Positions 1-8,307 are shown, numbered from the stretch's first letter. The stretch: 64,000 nt of DNA from Pseudotabrizicola sp. (GCF_030656345.1 NZ_JAUSNR010000015.1:1-64000); one strand, 5' to 3'. Numbers and translations: made by a program. The notes: generated from the sequence alone by a model not told the origin.

Positions 1-688
1 GCTCCGGGTCGATCATGGCCGTGGCGCTGCTTTCCACGATCTCCTGAATCGTCTTCATGCCCGCCCACACGCCGCTGAAGCGGCTCATGGCAATGGCGTG
101 CAAGCCCAGGTCCAGAATGTCCTGCACCGAGGTCGGGAAGAACACCGGCAGGCCGCAGGCCTTGAAGATGTGGTCGCTCTGGTGCGCGGCGGTCGAGCTC
201 TTGGCCACGTGGTCGTCCCCGGCCACCGCGATGACGCCGCCCCATGGCGTGGTGCCCGCCATGTTGGCGTGTTTGAACACGTCGGAGCAGCGGTCCACGC
301 CCGGGCCCTTGCCGTACCAGATGCCGAACACGCCATCGAACTTGTTGATGCCGGGCGGCGCAAATCCCAGCTGCTGCGTGCCCCACAGCGCGGTGGCGGC
401 CAGCTCTTCGTTCACGCCCGGCTGGAACACGATGTTCTGCGCCTTGAGGTGGGGCGCCGCCTTCTGCAAGGCCTGGTCGTAGCCACCCAGTGGGGAGCCG
501 CGGTAACCGCTGATGAAACCCGCGGTGTTCTTGCCCACCAGGGCGTCGCGCTGGCGCTGCAGCATGGGCAGCTTCACCAGCGCCTGCACGCCACTCATGA
601 AAGCGCGCCCCTGGTCGAGCGCGTATTTGTCGTCCAGCGTCACGGTTTCCAGGGCGCGGCGGATGTGTTCGGGCAGGGGGGCGTTCAT
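1..688 (-). CDS. Indolepyruvate ferredoxin oxidoreductase family protein, N-terminal part
   Basis: The gene starts at 688 and runs off the left edge, so only about 229 N-terminal residues are visible. They begin MNAPLPEHIRRALETVTLDD and contain the segments FISGYRGSPLGGYDQAL and FQPGVNEELAATALWGTQQ, which match the thiamine-diphosphate domain of the large fused indolepyruvate:ferredoxin oxidoreductases (IorA/IorB type, usually about 1,150-1,200 residues). These enzymes oxidatively decarboxylate aryl pyruvates from aromatic amino-acid breakdown to aryl-acetyl-CoA. The gene is divergent from an Lrp/AsnC regulator about 180 bp away, which fits local control by an amino-acid-sensing regulator. 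Family assignment is firm; substrate is inferred. Confidence 0.85.
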   Translation of the reverse strand, partial: MNAPLPEHIRRALETVTLDDKYALDQGRAFMSGVQALVKLPMLQRQRDALVGKNTAGFISGYRGSPLGGYDQALQKAAPHLKAQNIVFQPGVNEELAATALWGTQQLGFAPPGINKFDGVFGIWYGKGPGVDRCSDVFKHANMAGTTPWGGVIAVAGDDHVAKSSTAAHQSDHIFKACGLPVFFPTSVQDILDLGLHAIAMSRFSGVWAGMKTIQEIVESSATAMIDPE

Positions 689-869
689 CGTTGTGTCTCC
701 GTGATGGGCAGGGTCGCCTCGTGGGCGTTTCATGGGCCGAAGCCGTGCGCCTCGTAGGCACACGGCTCCAGTGTGGCGCACAGTGTATGCCCCGTCGCGC
801 GACAGGTGTTTGCGTTTCATGCCCGATTTATGGATGATCAAGCAACATTCTTTCTCCGAAGAGGCTCCC

Positions 870-1379
870 ATGGAAACACTCGACAAGTTCGACATCACCA
901 TCCTGCAAGAACTGCAAAGCGATGGTCGCCTCACCAACGCCGAACTGGCCCAACGCGTGGGCCTCTCGGCCGCCCCATGCTGGCGCCGCGTGCGTGCGCT
1001 CGAAGAGGCTGGCTTCATACGCGGCTACCGCGCGGAGATCGACCGCGAAAAGATCGGGCTGGGCGTGCTGGCCTTCGTGCGCCTGGACGCCGACCGCAAC
1101 AGCGGCGACGTCACGCGCAAGCTGGAGAACGCGATCCGCGAGATTCCCGAGGTCGTGTCCTGCCACTACATCAGCGGCTCCGGCACCTTCGAGCTGCAGG
1201 TGGTCAGCCGCGACCTCAACCACTTCAGCCAGTTCGCCCGCGAGGTCCTGCTCAACCTGCCCAACGTGAAGGACCTGCACACCAGTTTTTCTCTGGGTGA
1301 GGTCAAGTCGGCGAGTGCACTTCCGTTGTCTCACCTGCTGGCAAAAAGTACGAGCTCGGCAAACCGCTCCAGAACTTGA
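870..1379 (+). CDS. Lrp/AsnC family transcriptional regulator
   Basis: A 169-residue protein starting METLDKFDITILQELQSDGR. The N-terminal winged helix-turn-helix (about residues 5-60, including RLTNAELAQRVGLSAAPCWR) is followed by the ligand-sensing RAM/AsnC domain, with the typical PEVVSCHYISGSGTFELQV segment. The ATG at 870 follows a GAAGAG ribosome-binding site; in-frame starts further upstream give an N-terminal extension not seen in the family. Such regulators respond to amino acids. Its divergent position to the indolepyruvate oxidoreductase suggests that it controls that catabolic gene, but no operator was identified. The C-terminal 20 or so residues beyond the RAM domain are low-complexity. 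Confidence 0.9.
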   Translation: METLDKFDITILQELQSDGRLTNAELAQRVGLSAAPCWRRVRALEEAGFIRGYRAEIDREKIGLGVLAFVRLDADRNSGDVTRKLENAIREIPEVVSCHYISGSGTFELQVVSRDLNHFSQFAREVLLNLPNVKDLHTSFSLGEVKSASALPLSHLLAKSTSSANRSRT

Positions 1380-1579
1380 ACATTTTTGTGGCCATTCGTC
1401 TAAAATTTTCGACCGTTGGGTAACAAAGTCGCCGTAAGTTGTTGAGATATGTGAATTTTTTCCCACTGCAAGCTTGCCAGCGCTTGTGCCATTTCGTAAC
1501 ATTGGGCCAACCAACCCCGTGGAGCAGGTACCTGAAAGTGCTCAGTCCACACATCTCACTTCCACTTGAAGGAAACGTC

Positions 1580-2191
1580 GTGAAAAAAGCCCTGCTGCTC
1601 AAAACCACCCTGGCCCTGGCCCTGGCCACTCCTTTGCTCGCTTCGGCCGAATCGCAGCTGGTCACCGCGGGAAATGCTCAGGCCGCCCTGGACTTTCGCG
1701 TCATCATCCCGCGCGTACTCTTTCTGGGTGTGGGCGCCGGCGCGCTCACGGTCCCCCCGGTCAACAACACATCCGTCAACCTGGTGACCTTCGACTACAC
1801 GACCAACCCGGGCGCCGTCGGCGCTGGCGCGGGCTCGCCCGCCGCGGTCATCACCGGCGCCGTGGTGCCGGTGCGTGTGGTGGGCAACAACGGTCAGATC
1901 GTGCTCACCGCCGCCACCGTCGGCGCGTTGTCGAACGGCGTCCCGGGCGAAACCATTCCCTGGACCCAGATCACCGCCACCAGCAGCCTGGCTGCCCTGC
2001 CCAGCCCGGTGATTCCCGCGAGCGGCACGGGCGCCGGCAGCAACGTGACGCTGTCCTCCGGCACCAAGATCACCGACCGTACGGCCGACTGGACGTTCAG
2101 CTACGCCAACACGGCCGTGGTGCCTGCCGGCACCTACGGCGCGATCGTGGCCAACAACAGCCGTGTGACCTACACCGCCACCATGCCCTGA
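1580..2191 (+). CDS. Secreted pilin-like structural subunit (first of locus)
   Basis: About 203 residues from a GTG start at 1580, chosen because a GAAGGA ribosome-binding site lies 7 nt upstream and a signal peptide follows at once (KKALLLKTTLALALATPLLASA). The mature part is rich in Gly, Ala, Thr, Val and Asn, has no cysteine and is probably all beta strand. Its N-terminal motif ESQLVTAGNAQAALDFRVII is nearly repeated in the last gene of the locus. Its C-terminal TFSYANTAVVPAGTY segment is shared with the next gene. With a PapD-like chaperone and usher-like protein downstream, it is likely a main fibre subunit. The exact fimbrial family is not recognised. Confidence 0.6.
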   Translation: MKKALLLKTTLALALATPLLASAESQLVTAGNAQAALDFRVIIPRVLFLGVGAGALTVPPVNNTSVNLVTFDYTTNPGAVGAGAGSPAAVITGAVVPVRVVGNNGQIVLTAATVGALSNGVPGETIPWTQITATSSLAALPSPVIPASGTGAGSNVTLSSGTKITDRTADWTFSYANTAVVPAGTYGAIVANNSRVTYTATMP

Positions 2192-2228
2192 GTCTGCTTC
2201 AAGGAGGCGGCCAAGCCGCTCCCATTGA

Positions 2229-2266
2229 GATCGCGGAGGGTTTGCGTGGAGCAACCCTCCGTGATC
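2229..2266 (+). terminator. Intercistronic hairpin between the first two pilin-like genes
   Basis: The arms 2229-2242 (GATCGCGGAGGGTT) and 2253-2266 pair with one mismatch across a 10-nt loop. There is no long T run, so it may be a weak terminator or an mRNA-stabilising processing hairpin. In fimbrial operons such hairpins often raise major-subunit yield relative to assembly genes; that role here is inference. Confidence 0.55.
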
Positions 2267-2343
2267 ATTTCAGGCCTTTGCAAAGGCATCGATGACAGTG
2301 CCCAACGGGAACCCTTTTGAACAGCCCCCGTCACAATGACACC

Positions 2344-3003
2344 ATGAAGCGCACGACCCGCCGCATCACCGTCCGCCAGGCGGGCAGCGCCTGTCTGGCT
2401 TTGCTGTTCGTTGCGGAGATGGTCGCTGCTCATGCGTGGTCACTGAACGTCAACTCGGGCCAGCGTCGGTTGTTTTTGCATGTGGGCAACGGCACAGTCA
2501 GTGGCGCAAGCGGCACCCTCAACGGCGCCTCTCCCACGACCAACGCCACCCGCAACCGGGTGGAAGTGGCGGTGCCCTTTGCCCAGCTGGGCAACGGAGC
2601 GGCCCTCGCCATGACCAGCAACAGCACCCAGAACATCAGCCTGTACGGCGATGGCAACAACACCTGCCCGACACCCGCCAGTCAAGTCATGGTCGGTGCA
2701 GGTTTCCGCCGCAACTCCGGCAGCGCCAGCGCCACGCTCACCGTGGTTTCACCGGCCAACCTGACCAGCGCCGGCGGCGACACCATCCCGTTCACCCAGA
2801 TCAGCTGGACCGTCTCCGCGCCAGGCAGTGGTGCGCCGAATGTGATACCTGCCGGCACCTTCAACGGTGGCACCCTGACCCTGGCCACCGTGCCCGGCAA
2901 CACCTACCTCGAGAACTGCCACACCTTCAGCTATGCCAACAGCGCGGTGCGGGCAGCGGGCACCTACAACGGCACGGTGACCTACACCCTGACGGCACCA
3001 TGA
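2344..3003 (+). CDS. Secreted pilin-like subunit (second of locus)
   Basis: A 219-residue protein beginning MKRTTRRITVRQAGSACLAL with a signal peptide ending near AHAWS. The ATG at 2344 is preferred to a TTG nine codons upstream. The mature protein is Thr/Asn/Gly-rich, with two cysteines (in NTCPTP and LENCHTF) that could form a disulfide. Its C-terminus carries DTIPFTQI and TFSYANSAVRAAGTY, closely matching the first pilin-like protein, so the two are paralogues. It ends in an ATGA overlap with the next gene, pointing to translational coupling. Likely a second shaft or minor subunit; function is inferred from context. Confidence 0.6.
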   Translation: MKRTTRRITVRQAGSACLALLFVAEMVAAHAWSLNVNSGQRRLFLHVGNGTVSGASGTLNGASPTTNATRNRVEVAVPFAQLGNGAALAMTSNSTQNISLYGDGNNTCPTPASQVMVGAGFRRNSGSASATLTVVSPANLTSAGGDTIPFTQISWTVSAPGSGAPNVIPAGTFNGGTLTLATVPGNTYLENCHTFSYANSAVRAAGTYNGTVTYTLTAP

Positions 3004-3461
3004 ACCTGTCGAGTCGCCTGCTCGTGGGCATGCTGGGCGTCTTGATCGCCGGCGTTGCACTGGCCAACCCGCACCGGCTGGACGACTCGCTGAGCCACAC
3101 CGTGCCACCCAATGTGCAGATGCAGTGGCTGCCCATGGCAAGAGGACAGGCGTCCTCGGGCGACATGGAAGCCTGGGTGCGCGTCAACATCCGCATCGAT
3201 ACGCGCGACTGGGTCGGTCGCAGCGGACGCATCTACATGGTGCTGCCGCGCGATCAGGCCTCGAACATCGAGGCGGTCTGGACCACCCAGGGCCGTCTGC
3301 AGGCTGGGCGGCTGGTATCCGGCGAACGAACCCTGGTGTACGCCGGCACGATCCCCGGCGCCACGCTGGAAGACCAGATGCAGGTGCGTCTGCGCTCGAA
3401 TGCCGACTGGACGTCCAACAGCCGGCGCCTGAATTTCCACTTCGAACTCGACGTCGACTGA
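3000..3461 (+). CDS. Secreted protein of unknown function in fimbrial locus
   Basis: A 153-residue protein starting MNLSSRLLVGMLGVLIAGVA with a signal peptide (cleavage probably near ALANP). The start overlaps the preceding stop by 4 nt. The mature protein has alternating hydrophobic and charged segments typical of beta structure and ends in LNFHFELDVD. It has no cysteine and no motif I recognise. Position between subunits and the chaperone gene suggests a minor or tip component, or an accessory assembly protein. Confidence 0.5.
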   Translation: MNLSSRLLVGMLGVLIAGVALANPHRLDDSLSHTVPPNVQMQWLPMARGQASSGDMEAWVRVNIRIDTRDWVGRSGRIYMVLPRDQASNIEAVWTTQGRLQAGRLVSGERTLVYAGTIPGATLEDQMQVRLRSNADWTSNSRRLNFHFELDVD

Positions 3462-3467
3462 ATCGCC

Positions 3468-4298
3468 ATGCCGACTGTGTTGCCAGGATTGTTTGTCCGC
3501 ACCCTCCATACGCTGCTGGGTTGGGCGTGTGTCGGGGTTGCCCTGTGTACGCCACTGGCTTCATGGGCCCAAGGCTTCGCTGCCTACATCACCCCACCGC
3601 GGTTCGAGGTGCAGGCGATTGCGGGTCAGTCGCTGCGCCAGGTGATCGAGATCCAGCACGCGGGTCAGCAGAAGGGAAACTACCGCATCTACACCGCCGA
3701 CTGGAAACTCAATACCGACAACTCGGTGACCTTCAGCGACGAACTCGCCGCAGACAGTTGCCGGCCCTGGGTGGCGATCGAGCGGCGCGAGCTGGTAATC
3801 GAGCCTGGCGCGCGCTACCGCTACCGCTTCGAGATCACGCCCCCGCCCGGTACGCCGGCCCGCGAATGCCGCTTTGCCATCATGATCGAAGGCTTGGAGC
3901 CGGCCCAGGTTCAAGGCAGCCTGAACTTCCCGGTGGGTGGGCGCATCGGCGTGATCGTATACGCAGCCGTTGGAGACGCTGCGCCGCGGCTGGAGATTGC
4001 CAGCACCCGGGTGGTGACGGTGGATGGCAAGCCAACGGCCGTGGTCGATGTGCGCAACCTGGGCAACGCACATGGTCGGATGGGTGGCTTCGTCGATGGC
4101 ACCGACGCCACCGGCGCACGCTTCGAGCTGGCACCTTCAGACCTGCCGATCCTGCCGGGCGAGACGCGAGCGGTGGCCCTCAGCCCGGTGGTTGAAGATG
4201 GCAAGCCGGTGCCCGAGGTGCGGTTTCCGCTGGTGGTCCGGGGCAAGCTTGAATGGGGCAAAAACAGCGTGCCGCTGGACACGCGCTTCAACCCATGA
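3468..4298 (+). CDS. PapD-like periplasmic fimbrial chaperone
   Basis: A 276-residue protein with a signal peptide ending near ASWAQG. The mature N-terminus FAAYITPPRFEVQAIAGQSL and the following beta-sandwich pattern resemble periplasmic pilus chaperones, and the length fits the two-domain family. It has two cysteines (DSCRPW and RECRF) that may be disulfide-bonded. Such chaperones cap pilin subunits in the periplasm and pass them to an outer-membrane usher. It starts 6 nt after the previous gene and overlaps the usher-like gene by ATGA. The conserved Arg/Lys pair of classical PapD cannot be assigned by eye, so this is a divergent member. Confidence 0.65.
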   Translation: MPTVLPGLFVRTLHTLLGWACVGVALCTPLASWAQGFAAYITPPRFEVQAIAGQSLRQVIEIQHAGQQKGNYRIYTADWKLNTDNSVTFSDELAADSCRPWVAIERRELVIEPGARYRYRFEITPPPGTPARECRFAIMIEGLEPAQVQGSLNFPVGGRIGVIVYAAVGDAAPRLEIASTRVVTVDGKPTAVVDVRNLGNAHGRMGGFVDGTDATGARFELAPSDLPILPGETRAVALSPVVEDGKPVPEVRFPLVVRGKLEWGKNSVPLDTRFNP

Positions 4299-6268
4299 CG
4301 AAAGGGGTGACGCGCCCGGCCCGTTGCCTGCTGGTCATCGTGGGAGCCCTCGCACCCCTGTCGTTTGCATGGGCGCAGACGGCGCCGCCAGCCACGGCCG
4401 TACCGGCCTACGTGGACCGTGTGATCGAAAACCTGCCGCCCGAGGCAACCACCGACGACACCGGCTACGAATACAACCGCGAGGGCTGGCCCCGTTTCCT
4501 GCGCCTGGAGACCCGGCTGGGCACGCAACCCTTCGACCAGACCCAAAGCACGCGCATCGGCTACGGCATCTATGGCCTGCTGGAAACGCCCAACCACGGA
4601 GCGCTGTCGGTGGACGGCACCTACGCGCCCCGCGACAGCAGCGGCACCCTCACCCTGCGCCAGCGGGCGATGCCGCTGGAGGGGGGCTGGCTCACCAGCA
4701 ACGAGCTTGGCGTGATCAACGCCCCGGCACCCGAAATCACGCGCCTGCCGGGGCGCATCTACCTGCCATCGGCCATCCTCCAGGGCCTGAGCACCGAGCT
4801 GGAAAACCCCGAACAAGGCTTGCAGCTGCAGGCCTCCACCGGCGAGCCCGGGCGGCTGGACTTCCTGCCCGCCAGCGGATTCCGGTCATTGCCCGGGCGC
4901 CGCACCACCTTGTCGGGTCAATGGCGCATCAACGCTTCCGATGCCAGCCCGCTGTCTAGGCAAGGTTGGACGGCGGCGATGAAGCACGAAACCGCACGCG
5001 GCGTCAGCGAGCTGGACAGGCCCCAACAGGCCAGCGACTTCGTCAGCGCCGACTCCACCCTGCTGGCTCTGCGGCACGAAGGGACGGAGCATCACGTTCA
5101 GGGACAGTTGATCTCCACCCGGGCCACCAACGTGAGCGGCGCACGCAACGGTTTCTGGATCGACAGCGAGTGGCAAGAAGGGCCACGCCGACACGGCGTG
5201 GGCGCCTACCGGCTGGAGCCCGACCTGACCTGGGCCAACCTGCCGGTGGCCAACGACATCGTGGGTGCCTATGTGCGCTCGAACTGGCGCACGCGTCAGT
5301 GGTCGGCGGAAGGCTCGGTGGACTGGCTGGACTCGATCAGTGGACGCAGCGGCAGCGGCTATTTCGCCACCGGGTCTGCGCGCTGGCGCATCAACCGCGA
5401 CCACACGCTGGGCGCCGGTGCAGCGGTGCGTCGCTTCAATGGCAACGCCTGGAGCACCTATGGTGACTGGCGCATGCAGAACAGCTGGGGCAGCACCGGC
5501 CTGAGGTTGGAACTCACGGGTGGCGAAGACCAGATCGCCTCCCGTGACCTGACCTGGGACCAGGAATGGATGGTGCCGCAGGGCTGGGCGCTGTCCACCA
5601 GCCTGGGCACCACCGCCTACAGCGCCGGCCAGAACCTGCCGGCGGAAACCACCTGGAACGGGGCGGTGAGCGTGGCCGCTCCGCTCTCCGGCCAGGCGGG
5701 CCTGCGCGGCAACCTCAACACCGAGCGCAGCAACAGCGGACAGACACGCCACAGCCTGAACGTGGGCGCCAACTGGCGGATCGACGCGCGCTGGAGCCTG
5801 GAGGGCAACTACAACCGCTCCTCCGGCCGAAGCCGCTTCAGCCCGTCACTCGACCCACTGGCGCCGTTGGCCGTGGTGATTCCGGAAAATGACCGCTCGT
5901 TCTACGCCGTGCTGCGCTATGAGTTCCAGGCCGGCAGCCGCGACGTGCCGCTCGGCGGCAAAGCGGCCGACGGGGGAGGGCGCATCGAAGGCACGGTGTA
6001 CTTCGATGCCAACCGCAGCGGCACCCAGGAAGCCAGCGAAACCGGCGTTCCCAATGTCACTGTGTTCCTCGACAACCGATACGCCGTTCGCACCGACAGC
6101 CAGGGTCGCTTCGAGTTTCCGTTTGTGGCCAGCGGCCCGCGCACCGTGACTGTGCGCGGCGATACCCTGCCGCTGCCGTGGAACGTGGTCGACCAGGGCC
6201 AGGTCAAGGTGGACGTGCGCCTGCGAGAGAACATCGCAATGACGATCCCGGTACAGCGCAACGAATGA
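4295..6268 (+). CDS. Outer-membrane usher-like beta-barrel protein with C-terminal SdrD-B-like domain
   Basis: A 657-residue protein. The ATG at 4295 overlaps the chaperone stop and gives a clear signal peptide (LVIVGALAPLSFAWAQ). The middle is a long run of alternating strands with many Trp, Tyr, Ser and Arg residues, as in an outer-membrane barrel. Residues of about 555-650 (GGRIEGTVYFDANRSGTQEA, then GVPNVTVFLDNRYAVRTDSQ) form an SdrD-B/carboxypeptidase-regulatory-like domain, also found at the end of some alternative ushers. It is shorter than canonical ushers (about 800-870). Position and topology suggest that it is the secretion pore for the fibre; this is inference. Confidence 0.55.
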   Translation: MTKGVTRPARCLLVIVGALAPLSFAWAQTAPPATAVPAYVDRVIENLPPEATTDDTGYEYNREGWPRFLRLETRLGTQPFDQTQSTRIGYGIYGLLETPNHGALSVDGTYAPRDSSGTLTLRQRAMPLEGGWLTSNELGVINAPAPEITRLPGRIYLPSAILQGLSTELENPEQGLQLQASTGEPGRLDFLPASGFRSLPGRRTTLSGQWRINASDASPLSRQGWTAAMKHETARGVSELDRPQQASDFVSADSTLLALRHEGTEHHVQGQLISTRATNVSGARNGFWIDSEWQEGPRRHGVGAYRLEPDLTWANLPVANDIVGAYVRSNWRTRQWSAEGSVDWLDSISGRSGSGYFATGSARWRINRDHTLGAGAAVRRFNGNAWSTYGDWRMQNSWGSTGLRLELTGGEDQIASRDLTWDQEWMVPQGWALSTSLGTTAYSAGQNLPAETTWNGAVSVAAPLSGQAGLRGNLNTERSNSGQTRHSLNVGANWRIDARWSLEGNYNRSSGRSRFSPSLDPLAPLAVVIPENDRSFYAVLRYEFQAGSRDVPLGGKAADGGGRIEGTVYFDANRSGTQEASETGVPNVTVFLDNRYAVRTDSQGRFEFPFVASGPRTVTVRGDTLPLPWNVVDQGQVKVDVRLRENIAMTIPVQRNE

Positions 6269-6318
6269 GCCCGGGGGGGCGCCCCTCAAGTTGGAGCGGT
6301 GGGTGTCGATAGTGGGAC

Positions 6319-6795
6319 ATGACCCGATTTTTGCGCCCTCTCCTTGCTGGACTGACCTCCATCCCCTTGCTGCTGATCCCGGCACCCGGCATGGGTGAGA
6401 GCCTGCTGGTCACGCAGGGACGCGCAGGCGCTTCACTGGACTTCCGCATCATCATCCCACCCATCATGCGGGTGCTGGAAAACAGCCACCCTTCACAACT
6501 GGTTCCGGTGGTCGGCGGTGACTGGAGCGCCGAGCAACGGCTGGTGGTGCTTTCCAACATGAGACGCGGCTTCTGCGTCACGTTGCGCATGAACACCTCG
6601 GACGTGGAAGCCTGGCGCTTGCAGACCGAGCAGTCCGGCGGCGTCACGCTCAGCCCAGTATCCGACGGCTACCGCTTGTGCACACCGCGCCCGGGGCGCT
6701 ACACGCTGCTGCTGCAACACGAGTTCGAGGCCAGCGGCAACGGCGACATGCAGTCGCTGCGATGGCCGGTGCAGACAGACATCACGGCCCTCTGA
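6319..6795 (+). CDS. Secreted pilin-like protein (last of locus), paralogue of the first
   Basis: A 158-residue protein with a signal peptide ending near PGMGES. The mature start ESLLVTQGRAGASLDFRIII nearly repeats that of the first pilin-like protein. The C-terminal half differs from the other two and has two cysteines (RGFCVTL and YRLCTPR). The gene starts 50 nt after the usher-like gene and no obvious terminator separates them. A last-in-operon subunit with a distinct C-terminus could be a tip or anchor component. I do not recognise a named family. Confidence 0.55.
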   Translation: MTRFLRPLLAGLTSIPLLLIPAPGMGESLLVTQGRAGASLDFRIIIPPIMRVLENSHPSQLVPVVGGDWSAEQRLVVLSNMRRGFCVTLRMNTSDVEAWRLQTEQSGGVTLSPVSDGYRLCTPRPGRYTLLLQHEFEASGNGDMQSLRWPVQTDITAL

Positions 6796-6844
6796 CCGAG
6801 CCGACCCGCCCGCGCAACCGCGTTTCGGGATGTAAGAACCCCAC

Positions 6845-7969
6845 TCATGCCCAGACAGCGGTTACATCGACCTCTTGCTGCAGTGCACCATTTTGTTCTG
6901 CACTTAACGTCCAACGCGCCAGCGCGGCCTTCGCGCGGGTCACCTGGGCGGTGTCCGCAGCGCGGACCGTCCAGATGAAGGGCCTGGGTTCCTTGTCCAG
7001 CCGTTCGGTGTACTGGGCGATGGCTTGCTGAAGTTCGGGCACGCTGGTGAACCGGTCGCGGGCGATCCCATGGTGGTCGATCTCGCGAAAAAAACGCTTG
7101 ACCGTGCTCAACCACGAGGTGTTGGTCGGGGTTGAGTGCACGACCAGGCGCGGGTGCTGGGCCAGCCAGGCCTGGACCTTGGGTCGCTTGTGCGTGGCCT
7201 GGTTTTCAACGATCAGGTGCAGCTGCAGATGCCTGGGCGTCTGGCGATCGATCAGGCGCAGGAACTTGAACCACTCCTCGTGGTGATGCCGGTCCTGGCA
7301 CTCGGCAACCACGACACCCTCCAGCTTTTTCAGCGCGACCAACAGGCTTGTCAATTCATGGCGCACGCCGTCGCTGGCCACGGCTCCGGCAACCACGGGC
7401 TGGGTGCGGTTGTGCGTCTGGACATGGCCCTTCCCGGCACAGCTGAGCACCAGCACATGCTCGCGCGGGTTCACGTAGAGCCCCACGACGTCGATCCACC
7501 CGCCGTCGAGGCACAGAGGCGGCGGCGGTGAGACTTTGAAAGCCTCCATCAGATGCGGCTGGATGCCGTTGCGCCGCCACACCCGTCCGATGGTCGTGGC
7601 GCTCAGACCCAGATGCGAAGCCAGCGTGCGCGTACTCCAGTGCGAGCCTGTGGCCGGTTGATCTTGCAGCGTGGTGTGCAGGATGTGCGACTCGACCTCG
7701 GACGTCACGCTCGGTGTGCGCCCTGCACGCGAAGCGTCTTGCATCAATGCCTGCAGACCGCCTTCGATGAAGCGCTGCCGCCACAACGCCACTTGCCGCC
7801 GATCCAGCCTGACCTCTTGGGCAATGTCCTTGTTCTGCCAACCTTGCGCCGCCAGCAGGATGACGCTGGCACGTTGCTGTACACGTGCCTCCACCCGCCT
7901 GCCTCTGGACAGCGTGAGCAACTCGGATGAGGTCTTCTCATCCAGCTCGATCGCTTTGGCAACTCGCAT
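6845..7969 (-). CDS. IS630-family transposase homologue with altered DDE catalytic residues
   Basis: A 374-residue, full-length IS630-type protein (start MRVAKAIELDEKTSSELL at 7969) with an intact N-terminal helix-turn-helix (WQNKDIAQEVRLDRRQVALW). Aligned without gaps to family motifs I know, the CVDEK motif is SCAGK here (Asp to Ala, residue 178), VDNYATHK is VENQATHK (Asp to Glu, 255) and VERWF is VKRFF (Glu to Lys, 291). The 36-residue spacing between the last two is preserved. It therefore should not transpose, although the frame is open throughout. I could not define terminal inverted repeats. It is either a decaying insertion sequence or a retained DNA-binding protein. Confidence 0.8.
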   Translation of the reverse strand: MRVAKAIELDEKTSSELLTLSRGRRVEARVQQRASVILLAAQGWQNKDIAQEVRLDRRQVALWRQRFIEGGLQALMQDASRAGRTPSVTSEVESHILHTTLQDQPATGSHWSTRTLASHLGLSATTIGRVWRRNGIQPHLMEAFKVSPPPPLCLDGGWIDVVGLYVNPREHVLVLSCAGKGHVQTHNRTQPVVAGAVASDGVRHELTSLLVALKKLEGVVVAECQDRHHHEEWFKFLRLIDRQTPRHLQLHLIVENQATHKRPKVQAWLAQHPRLVVHSTPTNTSWLSTVKRFFREIDHHGIARDRFTSVPELQQAIAQYTERLDKEPRPFIWTVRAADTAQVTRAKAALARWTLSAEQNGALQQEVDVTAVWA

Positions 7970-8237
7970 CGTTTCAACCTCCTTGAGAACCGGGCCCTGT
8001 CGGAGAACACAAGAGCCATCAATTGCGGCGCATGCCGCCCATTCACCTTGAGTCATGGCATCGAAGCAAGGTTCGATCCAGCGCACTCCTCGTGGCGCAA
8101 CTCAAGGCTCGTTACATGTCGAGCCGACACCTGCCATAAGAATGAAAAAACAAGTGCGCGACTGTACGTCAACGCACACAACGAAATCAGGGTGTCCATT
8201 CATGTCGTGCTTCAACCACCAGACGTTTCCACGCTCG

Positions 8238-8264
8238 ATGCAGGTGCATTCGATGCACCCGCAT
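8238..8264. promoter_or_regulatory. Operator-like inverted repeat upstream of the polysaccharide operon
   Basis: Two 12-nt arms (ATGCAGGTGCAT and ATGCACCCGCAT) separated by TCG match with one mispair; the core GTGCAT-TCG-ATGCAC is perfect. It ends 43 nt before the wbaP-like start codon, so it could be a regulator binding site or an mRNA hairpin in the leader. No cognate regulator is identified. Confidence 0.4.
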
Positions 8265-8294
8265 GGGGTCCATGCAGTGACCACCGCCATCCGC

Positions 8295-8300
8295 AGGAGG
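8295..8300 (+). promoter_or_regulatory. Strong ribosome-binding site of the polysaccharide operon
   Basis: AGGAGG lies 7 nt before the ATG at 8308. It is one of the best Shine-Dalgarno sites in the window and fixes the start of the first operon gene. Confidence 0.75.
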
Positions 8301-8307
8301 CAGTGAC

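Larger units (their letters stand above)
7970..8307. promoter_or_regulatory. Leader region between the transposase homologue and the exopolysaccharide operon
   Basis: This 338-nt stretch has no convincing gene. It is the only non-coding sequence in front of the 19-gene polysaccharide operon, so it should carry its promoter, although I cannot pick -35/-10 boxes with confidence. It includes an AT-richer patch near 8140-8155, the inverted repeat at 8238-8264 and a strong ribosome-binding site at 8295-8300. The right end of the IS630-type element must also lie here but was not resolved. Confidence 0.4.

Noticed and set aside
98-757. A 219-codon plus-strand frame at the left edge
   Set aside because: It is antisense to a well-conserved indolepyruvate oxidoreductase N-terminus, and its own translation has no recognisable domain.
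6796-8120. Full IS630 element with terminal inverted repeats and TA duplication
   Set aside because: No convincing matching ends were found by eye on either side of the transposase homologue, so only the coding region is called.
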